A stretch of 64,000 nt of DNA from Amycolatopsis sp. CA-128772 (GCF_002904295.1 NZ_PPHG01000094.1:1-64000), one strand, 5' to 3'. Counted from the first letter of the stretch, positions 1-9,219 are shown. A program made the numbers and translations. The notes: generated by a model from the sequence alone, not told the origin.

Positions 1-1
1 C

Positions 2-34
2 TCCGAGCACCTCGGCGCCCGCCCCCTCGACTGA
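2..34 (+). CDS. Possible 3' end of an upstream gene (partial)
   Basis: The first 34 bases read in one frame as SEHLGARPLD followed by TGA, which could be the C-terminus of a gene entering from the left. Too little remains to name a family. Support is positional: it would make the 40-275 repeat array lie between two convergent genes, as the other repeat arrays in this window do. It could equally be noncoding. Confidence 0.3.
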   Translation, partial: SEHLGARPLD

Positions 35-39
35 CCCAG

Positions 40-275
40 ACGGCCGGCTCGCGTACCCAGCCGGTCGGTCGGCGTACCCAGACAGTCGGCTCGCGTACCC
101 AGCCGGTCGGCTCGCTGAGCCGCTCCCCGGCAGGCGACCCGACCCTTCCGGTGCGCGAGCCGGCCGTCCAGGTGCGCGAGCCGGCCGTCCAGGTGCGCGA
201 GCCGGCCGTCCAGGTGCGCGAGCCGACCCGCTAGGTACCCGAGTCGACCGTCGGGGTGTGCGAGGCGACGGTCAG
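40..275. repeat. Inverted pair of 21-bp tandem repeat arrays
   Basis: Three units of 21 bp (40-60, 61-81, 82-102), each ending GTACCCAG, plus a decayed fourth, are followed by six 21-bp units in the opposite sense (150-170, 171-191, 192-212, 213-233, 234-254, 255-275). The second set starts GGTGCGCGAGCC and the reverse complement of the first set reads GGTACGCGAGCC, so the two sets can pair into a long hairpin. The last unit runs over the stop codon of the oxidoreductase gene that ends at 272. There are no spacers, so this is not CRISPR. A bidirectional terminator or intergenic repeat is the likeliest reading. Confidence 0.75.
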
Positions 276-703
276 GAGACCCAGGGGCCGTTGCCGGTCA
301 CCCGGTCGGCTGTCACCCGGACAATCACCGCCGTCGGTGAGCCCTGGTTGCCCAGCTCGTACCTTTCCGCCTCCAGGTAGCGCCGCGCCTGGCGGTCCAT
401 CAACGCCGTGAACTCCTGCGCGATGTCCGGCCCCTCCACCCGGGCGGTGCCGCGGACCAGCAGGTACTGCGGCAGGCCGCGGGCGTCGTGGCCGTCGTGG
501 TCCTCGATCAGGACCGTCACGCGCGGGTCGTTGCGGATGTTGCGGACCTTGGGGCGGTGGCCCTCCATGCCCATCACGATCTCGTCGCCCTCGCGGCTGG
601 CCCAGACCATCGACGTCTGCGGCGAGCCGTCCGGGTTGACCGTCGTCAGTACCGCGTTGAACGGGCGCTCGAACAGGCGGTGGCAGCTCTCGGGAAGTTC
701 CAT
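272..703 (-). CDS. PPOX-class F420-dependent oxidoreductase family protein
   Basis: This 143-residue protein has the split beta-barrel fold of the pyridoxamine-phosphate-oxidase-like superfamily. The N-terminal barrel strands are visible around [20 protein letters not shown] (residues 15-34), followed by a [15 protein letters not shown] segment typical of the small actinobacterial F420/flavin-binding members. Such proteins reduce or bind flavin or deazaflavin cofactors; the substrate cannot be told from sequence. The gene lies 10 bp downstream of the amidase gene on the same strand and may share its transcript. ATG start at 703. Its stop falls inside the last unit of the 21-bp repeat array. 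Confidence 0.8.
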   Translation of the reverse strand: MELPESCHRLFERPFNAVLTTVNPDGSPQTSMVWASREGDEIVMGMEGHRPKVRNIRNDPRVTVLIEDHDGHDARGLPQYLLVRGTARVEGPDIAQEFTALMDRQARRYLEAERYELGNQGSPTAVIVRVTADRVTGNGPWVS

Positions 704-713
704 GGTTCCGAGG

Positions 714-1568
714 TTAGAGGGCCAGGTACGCCTCGATCGCGGCGACGATCGCCGCCGCGTAGCGCTGGCGGCCGTCCGCGCTCGTCATGCGGGCCGCCTC
801 GGTCGCGTTGCGCATGTTGCCGCACTCCACCAGGGCTGCCGGGCGCGTCGACAGGTTCAGCCCCGCCAGGTCCGCGCGGGCCGACAGCCCCTCGGTGCCG
901 ATGTAGTTCGCCGTCGTGAAGCCGCTCGTGCGCAGCGTGTCGCGCAACGTCCGCGCCAGCTGCGTCGAGGGCGCTCCCTGCGCCGCGTTCAAGGCCGGCG
1001 ACGAGTACGCGACGTGGAAGCCGGTCGCCCCCGCCGCTTCCGAACCGTCGGCGTGGACGGAGACGACCGCGTCGGCGTCCGCCTCGTTGCCGATCGCCGC
1101 CCGGCGGTCGACGCAGGGGCCGACGCCGGTGTCGTTCTGTCGCGTGTAGACAACGCGGATCCCCTTGTCCGCCAACGCTTTCCCGACCCGCTGGGCGACG
1201 TCGAACGTGAAGGCGTGCTCGGGGTAGCCGGCGTTGGTCGCGGTGCCCGTCGTGTTGCACGGCTTGGTCTGCCCGCGCCCGGCGGGCACCGGCCGGTTGA
1301 TCTCCGCCGGGTGGGCCGCGTTCCCGCCGTTGTGCCCGGGGTCCAGGACGACGACCTTGCCCGAAGTCGCGGGCGCCGACGACGAAGGCGGAACCGAGGA
1401 CGGCGAAGACGGCGAAGGCGAAGGCGAAGGCAAGGACGACGTCACGGCCGCCGACGTGGGCGGGAGCGTGGTCGCGGGGACCGCCGCCGGGGCGTCGTCG
1501 GAGCAGCCGGTGAGCAGCAGGGCACCGGCCAGCAGCAGGGGGACAATCGCGCGTCGCACGGCGACCAC
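714..1568 (-). CDS. N-acetylmuramoyl-L-alanine amidase (Amidase_3), lipoprotein
   Basis: This zinc amidase cleaves the bond between muramic acid and the stem peptide of peptidoglycan outside the membrane. A hydrophobic signal ends in the lipobox LLTGC (Cys about 22), then comes a Ser/Pro-rich linker of about 45 residues and the Amidase_3 domain. Zinc-site elements are visible: DPGHNGG, the Glu in YPEHAF, SVHADG, and the catalytic Glu of [10 protein letters not shown]. It matches the position of Rv3717 next to ybaB-recR in M. tuberculosis. The start is uncertain: GTG at 1568 or 1559 gives a normal signal peptide, while a start at 1655 would overlap the divergent ybaB start and add a non-signal extension. 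Confidence 0.87.
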   Translation of the reverse strand: MVAVRRAIVPLLLAGALLLTGCSDDAPAAVPATTLPPTSAAVTSSLPSPSPSPSSPSSVPPSSSAPATSGKVVVLDPGHNGGNAAHPAEINRPVPAGRGQTKPCNTTGTATNAGYPEHAFTFDVAQRVGKALADKGIRVVYTRQNDTGVGPCVDRRAAIGNEADADAVVSVHADGSEAAGATGFHVAYSSPALNAAQGAPSTQLARTLRDTLRTSGFTTANYIGTEGLSARADLAGLNLSTRPAALVECGNMRNATEAARMTSADGRQRYAAAIVAAIEAYLAL

Positions 1569-1646
1569 GGTGCCACAGCCCGGCACTTCGCGTGGCGCGA
1601 CTACCCTGGTGGGGACACAGGCGTGCAGAGAGGACCGAGTGCGATC

Positions 1647-2006
1647 ATGGCCCAACCCGGCGGCGGCTTCGACCTTTCCCAGCTGATGCAGCAGGCGCAG
1701 CAGATGCAGCAGAAGCTCGTCGAGGCCCAGGAAGAACTGGCCAACACCGAGGTCACCGGCACGGCCGGCGGCGGACTGGTCACCGCGACCGTCTCCGGTG
1801 ACAGCCAGCTGAAGAGCCTGCAGATCGACCCGAAGGTGGTCGACCCGGACGACGTCGAGACGCTGTCCGACCTGATCGTCGCGGCGGTCCGCGACGCCTC
1901 GGCGAGCGCGCAGAAGCTCACCGAGCAGAAGCTCGGCCCGCTGGCCGGCGGGCTCGGCGGCGGTGGCGGCATGCCGGACCTCGGCAGCCTCGGCTTCGGC
2001 GGCTGA
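1647..2006 (+). CDS. ybaB: YbaB/EbfC family nucleoid-associated protein
   Basis: A 119-residue DNA-binding protein of the YbaB/EbfC family, which forms a tweezer-shaped dimer and bends DNA; it is commonly encoded just before recR. The Gln-rich helix with [12 protein letters not shown] (residues about 11-22) and the central V(T/S)GTAGGGLV(T)AT strand are family hallmarks. A Gly-rich tail ends the protein. ATG at 1647 is preceded by AGAGAGGAC. The recR start lies 5 bp after its stop, so the two genes form an operon. The gene is divergent from the amidase gene. Confidence 0.92.
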   Translation: MAQPGGGFDLSQLMQQAQQMQQKLVEAQEELANTEVTGTAGGGLVTATVSGDSQLKSLQIDPKVVDPDDVETLSDLIVAAVRDASASAQKLTEQKLGPLAGGLGGGGGMPDLGSLGFGG

Positions 2007-2011
2007 CGAAC

Positions 2012-2608
2012 TTGTACGAAGGTGTCGTCCAGGACCTGATCGACGAGCTCGGGCGCCTGCCCGGGGTCGGGCCGAAGAGCGCCCAGCGGATCGCGTTCCA
2101 CCTGCTGGCCGCGGACCCGGCCGACATCTCGCGGCTGCAGGACGTCCTCGGCAAGGTCAAGGAAGGCGTGCAGTTCTGCGAGATCTGCGGCAACGTCTCC
2201 GAGCACCCGAAGTGCCGCATCTGCCGCGACGAGCGCCGCGACCTCACGGTGATCTGCGTGGTCGAGGAGCCGAAGGACGTCCTGGCGGTCGAGCGCACGC
2301 GCGAGTTCAAGGGCCGCTACCACGTCCTGGGCGGCGCGCTCGACCCGCTCTCGGGCATCGGCCCGGAGCAGCTGCGGATGCGCGAGCTGCTCAAGCGCAT
2401 CGGCGAGGCGGACATCACGGAGATCATCATCGCCACCGACCCCAACACCGAGGGCGAAGCGACGGCGACGTACCTGGTCCGCATGCTGCGGGACTTCCCG
2501 GGGTTGAGCGTGACGCGCCTGGCGTCGGGCCTGCCGATGGGCGGCGACCTGGAGTTCGCGGACGAGCTCACGCTGGGCCGCGCGCTCTCCGGACGCCGTG
2601 TCCTTTGA
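2012..2608 (+). CDS. recR: Recombination mediator protein RecR
   Basis: RecR works with RecF and RecO to load RecA at gaps during recombinational repair. The 198-residue protein has the family order: helix-hairpin-helix (about 5-50, with [11 protein letters not shown]), a C4 zinc finger (Cys 56, 59, 68, 71), a Toprim domain (about 79-175, with [11 protein letters not shown]), and a C-terminal stretch with [15 protein letters not shown]. The start is TTG at 2012, which gives the usual [21 protein letters not shown]-terminus; no ATG or GTG fits. It is cotranscribed with ybaB and overlaps the next gene by 11 bp. Confidence 0.96.
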   Translation: MYEGVVQDLIDELGRLPGVGPKSAQRIAFHLLAADPADISRLQDVLGKVKEGVQFCEICGNVSEHPKCRICRDERRDLTVICVVEEPKDVLAVERTREFKGRYHVLGGALDPLSGIGPEQLRMRELLKRIGEADITEIIIATDPNTEGEATATYLVRMLRDFPGLSVTRLASGLPMGGDLEFADELTLGRALSGRRVL

Positions 2609-3071
2609 CGGCCTGCCGGTCGAGCCGGTCCGGACGTTCCTGTCCTTCGAGCGGCGACGGGAAGCGGAGTTCGCCGACATCCGGGAGTGCGCCGAGCTGC
2701 CCCCGGTCCGGCGTGGGGGCGACCTGCTCGGCGCGATCGAGCTGACCATCGGGCCGGTCACGTTGCTCGGGCCGGACTGGGTGTCGGACATCGAGCTGCT
2801 GTGGGGAGCGGTGGCCGACCTCGTGGCCGGCTACCGGGAAACCGGGCACGCCAAGGTGCGGTTCCCCGACCAGTCCGCGCACATCACGCTCGAGCCGGTC
2901 CCGCCGGGGCTGATCAGGATCACCGTGGCCGGCGAGCCGTACCGCGAGACCGCGGTCACCGGCGAGGAGAAGCTGCTCTCCGCGCTCGAGGTGGGTGCGG
3001 CGGAGTTCTTCGCGAAGCTGTTCGAGCTCACCGGTCGAAGCGTCGCAGGTCGTACAGGTTCATCAACCTGA
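2598..3071 (+). CDS. Hypothetical protein overlapping recR
   Basis: A 157-residue soluble protein that I do not recognise. GTG at 2598 lies 11 bp inside recR, so translational coupling is likely. The sequence alternates charged helices and short strands ([48 protein letters not shown]) and has no signal peptide, membrane segment or cysteine cluster. It looks like a small alpha/beta domain. The 3' end overlaps the convergent glucosaminidase gene by 44 bp, so both genes share coding DNA on opposite strands. Codon bias supports a real gene. Confidence 0.7.
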   Translation: MSFDGLPVEPVRTFLSFERRREAEFADIRECAELPPVRRGGDLLGAIELTIGPVTLLGPDWVSDIELLWGAVADLVAGYRETGHAKVRFPDQSAHITLEPVPPGLIRITVAGEPYRETAVTGEEKLLSALEVGAAEFFAKLFELTGRSVAGRTGSST

Positions 3072-3585
3072 TCACCTTGTTCGCGTACTCCGGGTCGGTG
3101 GCGTACTTCTTCGCCACCGCCCGGATGAACGCGTCGGGGTCCGTGCGCACCGGCAGTGCCGCCGCGTAGTTCGGCGACGTCGTCAGCAGCCGGCCGTAGT
3201 CGCGGAACGAGTCGTCGATCGAGGCGTACGAGCGGAAATACGCGTCCGCCGGGTGGCACGGGGCCGGAATACACTCCGTTGTCGGGTACTGCGCGCACTT
3301 CAGCGCGATGGGCCCCGGGCTCGTCGGCGTCACGCACTTGAAGCCGAAGTAGTTGCGCTCGGCCGTGGACAGTTTGCTGCGGCCCCAGTTCGACTCCAGG
3401 ATCGACTGCGCCACCGTCACCGACGCCGGGACGGCGTACTCCGCGTGGATCGTGCGCGCGATCGGGCCGGCCGTGCCGACGTACGCCTCCTGAAAGCCGG
3501 AGCCGAGCGCCGCCTGCCGGACCGAACCCTGGTCGATGGGCGGCGGGACCACCACCAGCAACGCCGCCAGTCCGATGTGGATCAT
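3028..3585 (-). CDS. Secreted glucosaminidase (GH73-like peptidoglycan hydrolase)
   Basis: A 185-residue exported murein hydrolase of the mannosyl-glycoprotein endo-beta-N-acetylglucosaminidase/FlgJ type. A short hydrophobic N-terminus (IHIGLAALLVVVPPP) acts as signal or anchor. The catalytic region starts at PIARTIHAEYAVPASVTVAQ and contains the expected acidic residue in QSILESNWGRS, then NYFGFKC and a C-terminal FRDYGRLL...[12 protein letters not shown]. It would cut glycan strands of the wall. Convergent with, and overlapping by 44 bp, the gene ending at 3071. ATG at 3585. Confidence 0.85.
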   Translation of the reverse strand: MIHIGLAALLVVVPPPIDQGSVRQAALGSGFQEAYVGTAGPIARTIHAEYAVPASVTVAQSILESNWGRSKLSTAERNYFGFKCVTPTSPGPIALKCAQYPTTECIPAPCHPADAYFRSYASIDDSFRDYGRLLTTSPNYAAALPVRTDPDAFIRAVAKKYATDPEYANKVIRLMNLYDLRRFDR

Positions 3586-3643
3586 GGCGACACTTTGCCC
3601 GGCTGACCCGCGGAGAAACCGCAGGTCACCCGGACGAAGGACG

Positions 3644-4741
3644 TCAGCAGTAGCCGAGCTGCGCCAGCGTGTCGACGACGATCTCGGACGGGTGGTACTT
3701 GTCCATCCAGGACTCGCCGCGCCGGTTCTGGTACGTGTCGAGGAAGTTCTGCAGCTTGTCGCCGCGCATCTCGGTCAGCACCACCGTCTCGCCGAGGTGC
3801 TGCGGGGTCTCCGTGCGCTCGCGGTGCACCGCGCAGGGCAGGCCGAGGTAGTAGCACTCCGCCGAAAGACCACCCGAATCGGTGACGACGTACTCGGCGC
3901 GCGCCACCAGCGGCAGGAACTTCAGGTACCGCATCTTCGGCTGGACGATGAACTGGTCGTCGAAGATGTTGCCGATGCCCAGCGAGCGGATCTTCTCGCG
4001 CTCCGGCGCCCCGGCCATGTACAGGATCGGCATCTGCCGGCTCTGCTCGCGCAGGATCTCCAGCGCCTCGCGGTACTTGTCCGGGCGCGAAACCAGCTCG
4101 AAGCGGTGCAGCGTGGCCAGGCCGAACTTCTCCGGCAGGTTCGGCACGTCCAGCGGTTGGTTGATGGCCAGCCGCATCGCGTCGATCGCCGTGTTCGCCT
4201 CGGTGTCGACGACCACGCCGCGGGCGTGCCGCAGGTTGTTCACCTCGCGGATGCTCGGCGCGAAGTGGATGTCGACGATCTTCGCCGCGATCTTGCGGTT
4301 CAGCTCCTCCGGCAGCGGCGACAGGATGCTGCCCGACCGCGCGCCCGCCTCGACGTGCCCGACCCGGGCCTTGAGGATCCGCTTCCCGATCAGCGAGCCG
4401 TACGGCGTGGTGAACGTGTCGCCGTGCACCAGCACCAGCGGCGGCCGGCCGTCCTCGGTCAGCGCGGCGCGCAGCTCGTGGCGGCGGCCCCACGCGGTGC
4501 GCAGCACCTGCGCGGCCCAGCCCGGCACCTGCGCCGGCGACTCGAGGTTGTGCGCCTTGTCCTCCGGCACCAGCCAGACGTCCGGCGCCGGCATGTCGAG
4601 GTCCGCGAGGACGTCCGCGACCTCGTCGACGTGCTGGGCGGTGAACCAGATCTTCGGCCGCATCCCGCGCTCGCGGATCCCGTGGTAGACCGGCGCGATC
4701 TTGATCAGTTCCGCCGTGGTGCCGAGAATGAAGGAAATCAC
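3644..4741 (-). CDS. UDP-N-acetylglucosamine 2-epimerase family enzyme
   Basis: A 365-residue GT-B-fold enzyme that interconverts UDP-GlcNAc and UDP-ManNAc, or hydrolyses UDP-GlcNAc, supplying a sugar for surface glycans. Motifs match WecB-type epimerases: the N-terminal LGTTAELIKIAPV, HGDTFTT (catalytic Asp), VGHVEAGARSGS and PEELNR (acidic residues), LATLHRFE (His) and TDSGGLSAECYYLGLP (nucleotide site). The N-terminus diverges from the usual GTRPEAIK, as in distant actinobacterial members. It is transcribed divergently from the glycosyltransferase at 4826 across an 84-bp gap and probably belongs with that glycan cluster. Confidence 0.88.
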   Translation of the reverse strand: MISFILGTTAELIKIAPVYHGIRERGMRPKIWFTAQHVDEVADVLADLDMPAPDVWLVPEDKAHNLESPAQVPGWAAQVLRTAWGRRHELRAALTEDGRPPLVLVHGDTFTTPYGSLIGKRILKARVGHVEAGARSGSILSPLPEELNRKIAAKIVDIHFAPSIREVNNLRHARGVVVDTEANTAIDAMRLAINQPLDVPNLPEKFGLATLHRFELVSRPDKYREALEILREQSRQMPILYMAGAPEREKIRSLGIGNIFDDQFIVQPKMRYLKFLPLVARAEYVVTDSGGLSAECYYLGLPCAVHRERTETPQHLGETVVLTEMRGDKLQNFLDTYQNRRGESWMDKYHPSEIVVDTLAQLGYC

Positions 4742-4825
4742 CAGAGAAGCCCATTCCTGGTCGGGAGCGGTGGCGTAAGGATACTGGCCGACCCGCTACG
4801 GGGGCCGCCGGGTAGCCTCGGCCCG

Positions 4826-5857
4826 GTGAGTGCGAACCCGCTCCTCCCCTCGCTCAGCGTCGTGATCCCGGTCTACAACGAGCAGGACTGGATCGAACGC
4901 AGTGTCGGCGCGCTGCTCGCCTCGGCCTCGGCCGCGAGCTGGCCGATCGAGGTGGTGGTGGTCGACGACGGCAGCACCGACGAGACCCCGTCGCGGCTCG
5001 ACGACCTGCGCGAACGCCGCGGCATCACGGTCGTCAGCCAGGCCAACTCGGGCCGGTTCGAGGCCCGGCGGGCGGGTATCGCCAAGGCCGCCGGCGAGCA
5101 GATCCTGCTGCTGGACAGCCGCGTGGTCGTGGACACCGGGTCGCTGGCGTTCCTGCGCGACCAGCTGGCCGGGCACCCGGAACGGACGGTCTGGAACGGC
5201 CACGTCAACGTCGCTTCGGAGCACAACCCGTACGCCGGTTTCATGGCCGGCCTGGTGAAGATCCCGTGGCGCCGGTACTGCGCGAACCCGCGCCTGATGT
5301 CCTTCGGCATCGAGGAGTTCGACCTGTTCCCGAAGGGCACCGGATTCTTTTCCGCGCCGCGCGCCGTGCTCGAAGCGGCTTCCGACGCTTTCGTTTCGCT
5401 GTTCGACGACGTCCGCTTCGCCAGCGACGACACCGGCGTCCTGCGCTGGATCGCCGAACGGCACCGCATCCACCTGGCCCCGGAGTTCTCCGCGACCTAC
5501 CACGGGCGCGACAGCTTCAGGAAGTTCGTCGCCCAGTCGTACTTCCGCGGGACGACCTTCGTGGACTCCTACCTCGGCTCGCCCGGCCCGGCCCGCAACG
5601 GCCTGTTCGCCGCGTTCGGCGTCGGCGTGCTCGGCCTCGCCGTGGCGGCCAAGCGGCCGAAGACGGCGGTGGCGCTCGCCGCCGCCGGATCCGCCGCGGC
5701 CGGCGTGGCCGTGACCCGCTTCGGCGCGACGACCGCGGAGGCCAAGGCCGTCGCCAAGCTGGCCCCGGTGTTCGGCGCCGGCTTCGGCGCAGGGGCCGTC
5801 CGTGGCCTGGTGATGGCGCTGCGTGCCCGCCGGCGGCGGGGCGAGCGGGGCCGATGA
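4826..5857 (+). CDS. Family 2 glycosyltransferase
   Basis: A 343-residue GT-A glycosyltransferase. The nucleotide-sugar fold is at residues about 9-110: LSVVIPVYNEQDWIERSV, VVVDDGSTDET, then LLDSRVVVDTGSL, where DSR stands in the DXD position. A catalytic-domain helix follows (DTGVLRWIAERH). Two hydrophobic segments near the C-terminus (about 250-320) anchor it to the membrane. GTG at 4826 gives SANPLLPSLSVVIPVYNE. The stop overlaps the flippase start as ATGA, so the two are translationally coupled. Donor and acceptor are unknown. Confidence 0.85.
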   Translation: MSANPLLPSLSVVIPVYNEQDWIERSVGALLASASAASWPIEVVVVDDGSTDETPSRLDDLRERRGITVVSQANSGRFEARRAGIAKAAGEQILLLDSRVVVDTGSLAFLRDQLAGHPERTVWNGHVNVASEHNPYAGFMAGLVKIPWRRYCANPRLMSFGIEEFDLFPKGTGFFSAPRAVLEAASDAFVSLFDDVRFASDDTGVLRWIAERHRIHLAPEFSATYHGRDSFRKFVAQSYFRGTTFVDSYLGSPGPARNGLFAAFGVGVLGLAVAAKRPKTAVALAAAGSAAAGVAVTRFGATTAEAKAVAKLAPVFGAGFGAGAVRGLVMALRARRRRGERGR

Positions 5858-7161
5858 GCTCGCCGATGACCGAGGAAGCGGACGGGCGCAGCCTGGCGAA
5901 GGAGACCGGGCGCTCGGCCGGGAAGATCGGCATCTCGCTGCTGGTCGCCATCGCCCTCGGGTACGTGCTGACGCTGGTCGCCACCCGCTGGCTCGGGCCG
6001 GAGAACAGCAAGGTCTACCTCTCGTTCTGGGGCATCCTGATGGGCCTCGGCAGCGCGCTGTCCCCGCTCGAGCAGGAGTTGTCCCGCCAGTCCGCGGTGG
6101 CCGCGCTCGACGGCGGCAAGGCGGGCAAGCCCGCGCTGCGGTCGCTCACCGTCGGCGCGGTGACCGTCGCCGTGATCGCCGCGCTGACGCTGGTCGTGCC
6201 GGTGCTGTCCGACCGGCTCTACGCCGGGCACACCGCCCTCGGCGTCATCGTGCTCTGCGGCGCGGTCTCGTTCGCCTGCCAGTTCGCCGCCCGCGGCCTG
6301 CTCGTCGGGCAGCAGCGGATCAAGCCGTACTCGGGGCTGGTCGTCGCCGAGGCGGCGGTCCGCGTGCTCGTGCTGTCCGGCATCGCCGCCGCCGGCCTCA
6401 CCGGCCTGACGTCGTTCGCGATCGCCGCCGCGACCGGCTCGTTCGCCTGGCTGCTGTTCGTCCGCCCGGCCGCCGGCCTGGTCGACCCGCACGCCGATGG
6501 CGAGGGCTGGGGCCCGGTGACCGGCCGGATCCTGGTGCTGATGGCCGGTGCGGGCCTCACCGCCAGCGTCATCACCGGCTACCCGGCCATGGTGAGCCTG
6601 CTCGCGCCCGGCGGGTCCGAAGCGGGCGTCGGTGTCCTCTTCGCGACGCTCACCGTGTCCCGCGTGCCGCTGCTGCTGCTGTCGCCGCTCCAGGCGCTGG
6701 CCGTGCCGACGGTCGTCCGGCTTTCGGGCACCGAGGACGGCCGGCACCGGCTGCGGAAGCTGCTCGCGGCCGGCGCGCTCGGCACGGTCGTGCTCGGCGT
6801 GGTCGGTGCGCTGGTCGGCTGGCTGATCGGGCCCTGGCTGGTGTCGCTGCTGTATGGCAAGGATTTCGTCGCCCAGGGCTGGTGGGTGGCGTGGATGGTG
6901 TGGGGCGCGGTGCTGCTCACGGCGCTGCAGCTGATGACGGCCGTGCTGGTGGCCCGCAAAGAGGCGAACAAGGTGCTCGTGACGTGGGGGGTGGTCGCGG
7001 TCTCGACCGCGGTGACCCTGCTGCTGGTGCCGGGCGACCCGATCCTCAAGGCCGTCGCCGGCCTGGCCGGGGGACCGACGCTGGGCCTGGTGGTCGTGTT
7101 GGCGTTCGTGTTGCGACGGCCGGGCAACGTGCGGCCCGCTTCGGACGTCCCAGTAGGGTGA
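5854..7161 (+). CDS. Polysaccharide flippase-like membrane protein (MOP superfamily)
   Basis: A 435-residue integral membrane protein with about 12 hydrophobic segments in the pattern of Wzx/MurJ-like exporters. These flip lipid-linked oligosaccharides from the cytoplasmic to the outer leaflet. The N-terminus LAKETGRSAGKIGISLLVAI leads straight into the first segment, and the recurring GLLVGQQRIKPYSGLVVAEA is characteristic of the inner repeat. ATG at 5854 overlaps the stop of the preceding glycosyltransferase. It lies in the glycan cluster, so the cargo is probably the glycan made by the flanking enzymes. Wzx-like is better supported than MurJ. Confidence 0.8.
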   Translation: MSSPMTEEADGRSLAKETGRSAGKIGISLLVAIALGYVLTLVATRWLGPENSKVYLSFWGILMGLGSALSPLEQELSRQSAVAALDGGKAGKPALRSLTVGAVTVAVIAALTLVVPVLSDRLYAGHTALGVIVLCGAVSFACQFAARGLLVGQQRIKPYSGLVVAEAAVRVLVLSGIAAAGLTGLTSFAIAAATGSFAWLLFVRPAAGLVDPHADGEGWGPVTGRILVLMAGAGLTASVITGYPAMVSLLAPGGSEAGVGVLFATLTVSRVPLLLLSPLQALAVPTVVRLSGTEDGRHRLRKLLAAGALGTVVLGVVGALVGWLIGPWLVSLLYGKDFVAQGWWVAWMVWGAVLLTALQLMTAVLVARKEANKVLVTWGVVAVSTAVTLLLVPGDPILKAVAGLAGGPTLGLVVVLAFVLRRPGNVRPASDVPVG

Positions 7162-7222
7162 CCCCGGCCGTGCCCCGGACAGGTCGGCGTGAAACGCCGG
7201 TGAGGTTGGTTAGCGGAAAACC

Positions 7223-9202
7223 ATGAACGTACTTCTGGTCGTGCTCGCCTTCTGGCTGCCTGGCCTCGCCTTCGGAGCGGCGATCCGGCTCCGCGGCTGG
7301 TTGCTCGCCGCGGCCGCGCCGCTCCTGACGTTCGGCGTCGTGAGCCTCGGCGTGCCGGTGCTCGGCGGGCTGGGGATCCGCTGGAACATCCTCGACGTCG
7401 CACTGTGGACACTGCTGCTCTCGGCCGCCGGCTTCGGGCTGTCGTTCCTCGTGCTGCGGTTCACCGCGCGGCGGCACCCGGACTGGGCCGAGGCGGACGC
7501 CGCCGCGGCGGCGTCCGCCCGCTCGCTGCGGGAACACCTGCTGATCGGGGCCGGCGTCCTGGCCGGCAGCCTGATCGGGATCGTCACGTTCCTGCGCGGC
7601 GCCCGCGGCCTCAACCAGGTCCAGCAGGGCTGGGACGCGCCGTTCCACGCCAACCTGGTGCGCTGGATCGCCGAGCACGGCGACGCCCGGCCCTCGACCG
7701 TCGGCACGATCGCGAACCTGCCGGGGCAGACGAACTACTTCTACCCGGACACCTACCACGCCTTGCTCGCGCTGGTCTTCGACAAGGCCGGCCTGGCGAT
7801 GATGCCGACGCTGAACACGGCGGCGCTCACCGTCATCCTGTGCGTGCCCATCGGTGTCGCCGCGATGTGCCACGTGTGGCGGATGCCGGCCCTCGCGGTC
7901 GCCGCGGCCGCCGCGGTTTCGGTGTCGTTCACCAACTTCCCGTACGACTCGCTGTGGCGCGGTCCGCTGTGGCCGTACGTCGCCGGGGTCGCGCTCATCC
8001 CGGCCGCACTCGCGCTGGCCCGCCTGCTGCTGCGGCCGCGGGGCCTCGCCGGGCCGGTGGCGATCGGGATCGCCGTGGCCGGGCTGATCGGCCTGCACAC
8101 CAGCGTCGCCTTCGTCGTCGTCGTGTACTTCCTGCTCATCCTCTTCGCGGTGCTGTTCAAGTTCGAGCGCATCGACTGGCGCCGCTCCGCGCCCTCGCTC
8201 GCGGCGACCGTGGTGCTCGCCGTGGTCTGCGGGCTGCCGCTGGCCCTGCCTTCGCTCTACAACGCGGGCGGCGTGACGAGCGCGTTCTGGGCCTCGGACG
8301 CGACGGTCAGCGGCGGCCTCGGCGAGACGATCACCTTCTCGCCGATGGCGGCGTTCCCGCAGTGGTGGATCGGCGTGCCCGCCATCATCGGCATCTTCCT
8401 GCTGGTCAAGCACCGGCGGATGGTGTGGATGGTCGCGGCCTACGCCGTGTTCGGCGGCCTGTTCGCGTTCACCGTGTCGCTGGAGACGCCGCTCATCCAC
8501 ACCCTGACCGGCATCTTCTACAACGACCACTGGCGGATCGGCGCGCTGGTCCCGCTGGCCGGCGCGGTCGCGTTCGGCGAGTTCACCGACACCGCCGCCC
8601 GCTGGTTCGCCGGCAAGGCGGGCGTCCGGCTGCCGAACGTCCGGCCGGTGACGCTCGTCGCGATCGGTGTCGTGCTGCTCGCCGTGGTCGTGGGCGGCCT
8701 GAGCCGCGGCGGCTACATCGGCCGCAACGCCGCCCGGTTGCAGCTCAACTACAGCGGCGGCCCGACGGTCAGCAACGACGAGCGCCAGGCGTTCACGTGG
8801 CTCGCGGCGCACGTCGCGCCGGGCGAGCGGGTGATGAACGGAAAGGCCGACGGCTCGGTCTGGATGTACGCGCTCAACGGCGTCCAGCCGGTCGAATGGA
8901 CCTTCTACGGCGCCGAACCGAACACCCCGGCCGGGTACCTCAGCGTGTTCCTCAACGACATCAACAAGTACCCGAAGGTGCGCCAGGAACTGACCGACCT
9001 CAAGGTCCGGTACGTCTTCGTCGGCAGCGGTCACGTCACGGCGACGACGAAGAACGGCGTCGGCCTCGACCACCTCGAATCCGACCCCGGCTTCAAGCTC
9101 GTGTTCCGCAACGCGGGTGCGTCCGTGTACGAGATCGAAGGCCAGCAGGGTGTCGTGACGGCGGGGGCGGCCCCAGGGTCCGCGGCCGGTCACGGGAAGT
9201 GA
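7223..9202 (+). CDS. Large polytopic membrane protein (DUF6541-like, GT-C-like)
   Basis: A 659-residue protein with about 12-14 transmembrane segments over residues 1-500 and a soluble C-terminal region of about 140 residues. The arrangement and the acidic loop after segments 3-4 (NYFYPDTYHALLALV) resemble actinobacterial DUF6541 proteins and, more distantly, GT-C glycosyltransferases that use lipid-phosphate sugars. The C-terminal domain has ERVMNGKADGSVWMYALNG and ends in a disordered tail. It sits 17 bp upstream of a dolichyl-phosphate-mannose-synthase-like GT2, which fits a lipid-phosphate sugar user. The exact reaction is inference. Confidence 0.75.
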   Translation: MNVLLVVLAFWLPGLAFGAAIRLRGWLLAAAAPLLTFGVVSLGVPVLGGLGIRWNILDVALWTLLLSAAGFGLSFLVLRFTARRHPDWAEADAAAAASARSLREHLLIGAGVLAGSLIGIVTFLRGARGLNQVQQGWDAPFHANLVRWIAEHGDARPSTVGTIANLPGQTNYFYPDTYHALLALVFDKAGLAMMPTLNTAALTVILCVPIGVAAMCHVWRMPALAVAAAAAVSVSFTNFPYDSLWRGPLWPYVAGVALIPAALALARLLLRPRGLAGPVAIGIAVAGLIGLHTSVAFVVVVYFLLILFAVLFKFERIDWRRSAPSLAATVVLAVVCGLPLALPSLYNAGGVTSAFWASDATVSGGLGETITFSPMAAFPQWWIGVPAIIGIFLLVKHRRMVWMVAAYAVFGGLFAFTVSLETPLIHTLTGIFYNDHWRIGALVPLAGAVAFGEFTDTAARWFAGKAGVRLPNVRPVTLVAIGVVLLAVVVGGLSRGGYIGRNAARLQLNYSGGPTVSNDERQAFTWLAAHVAPGERVMNGKADGSVWMYALNGVQPVEWTFYGAEPNTPAGYLSVFLNDINKYPKVRQELTDLKVRYVFVGSGHVTATTKNGVGLDHLESDPGFKLVFRNAGASVYEIEGQQGVVTAGAAPGSAAGHGK

Positions 9203-9219
9203 AGGGCTAGAGTGATCGC

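Noticed and set aside
40-275. Possible CRISPR array
   Set aside because: Units are contiguous without unique spacers and no cas gene is present. The same holds for the array at 35151.
408-1646. Extension of the ybaB frame upstream to 408
   Set aside because: This part is antisense to the amidase and oxidoreductase genes and has low-complexity Arg/Gly sequence; ATG at 1647 gives the normal YbaB length.
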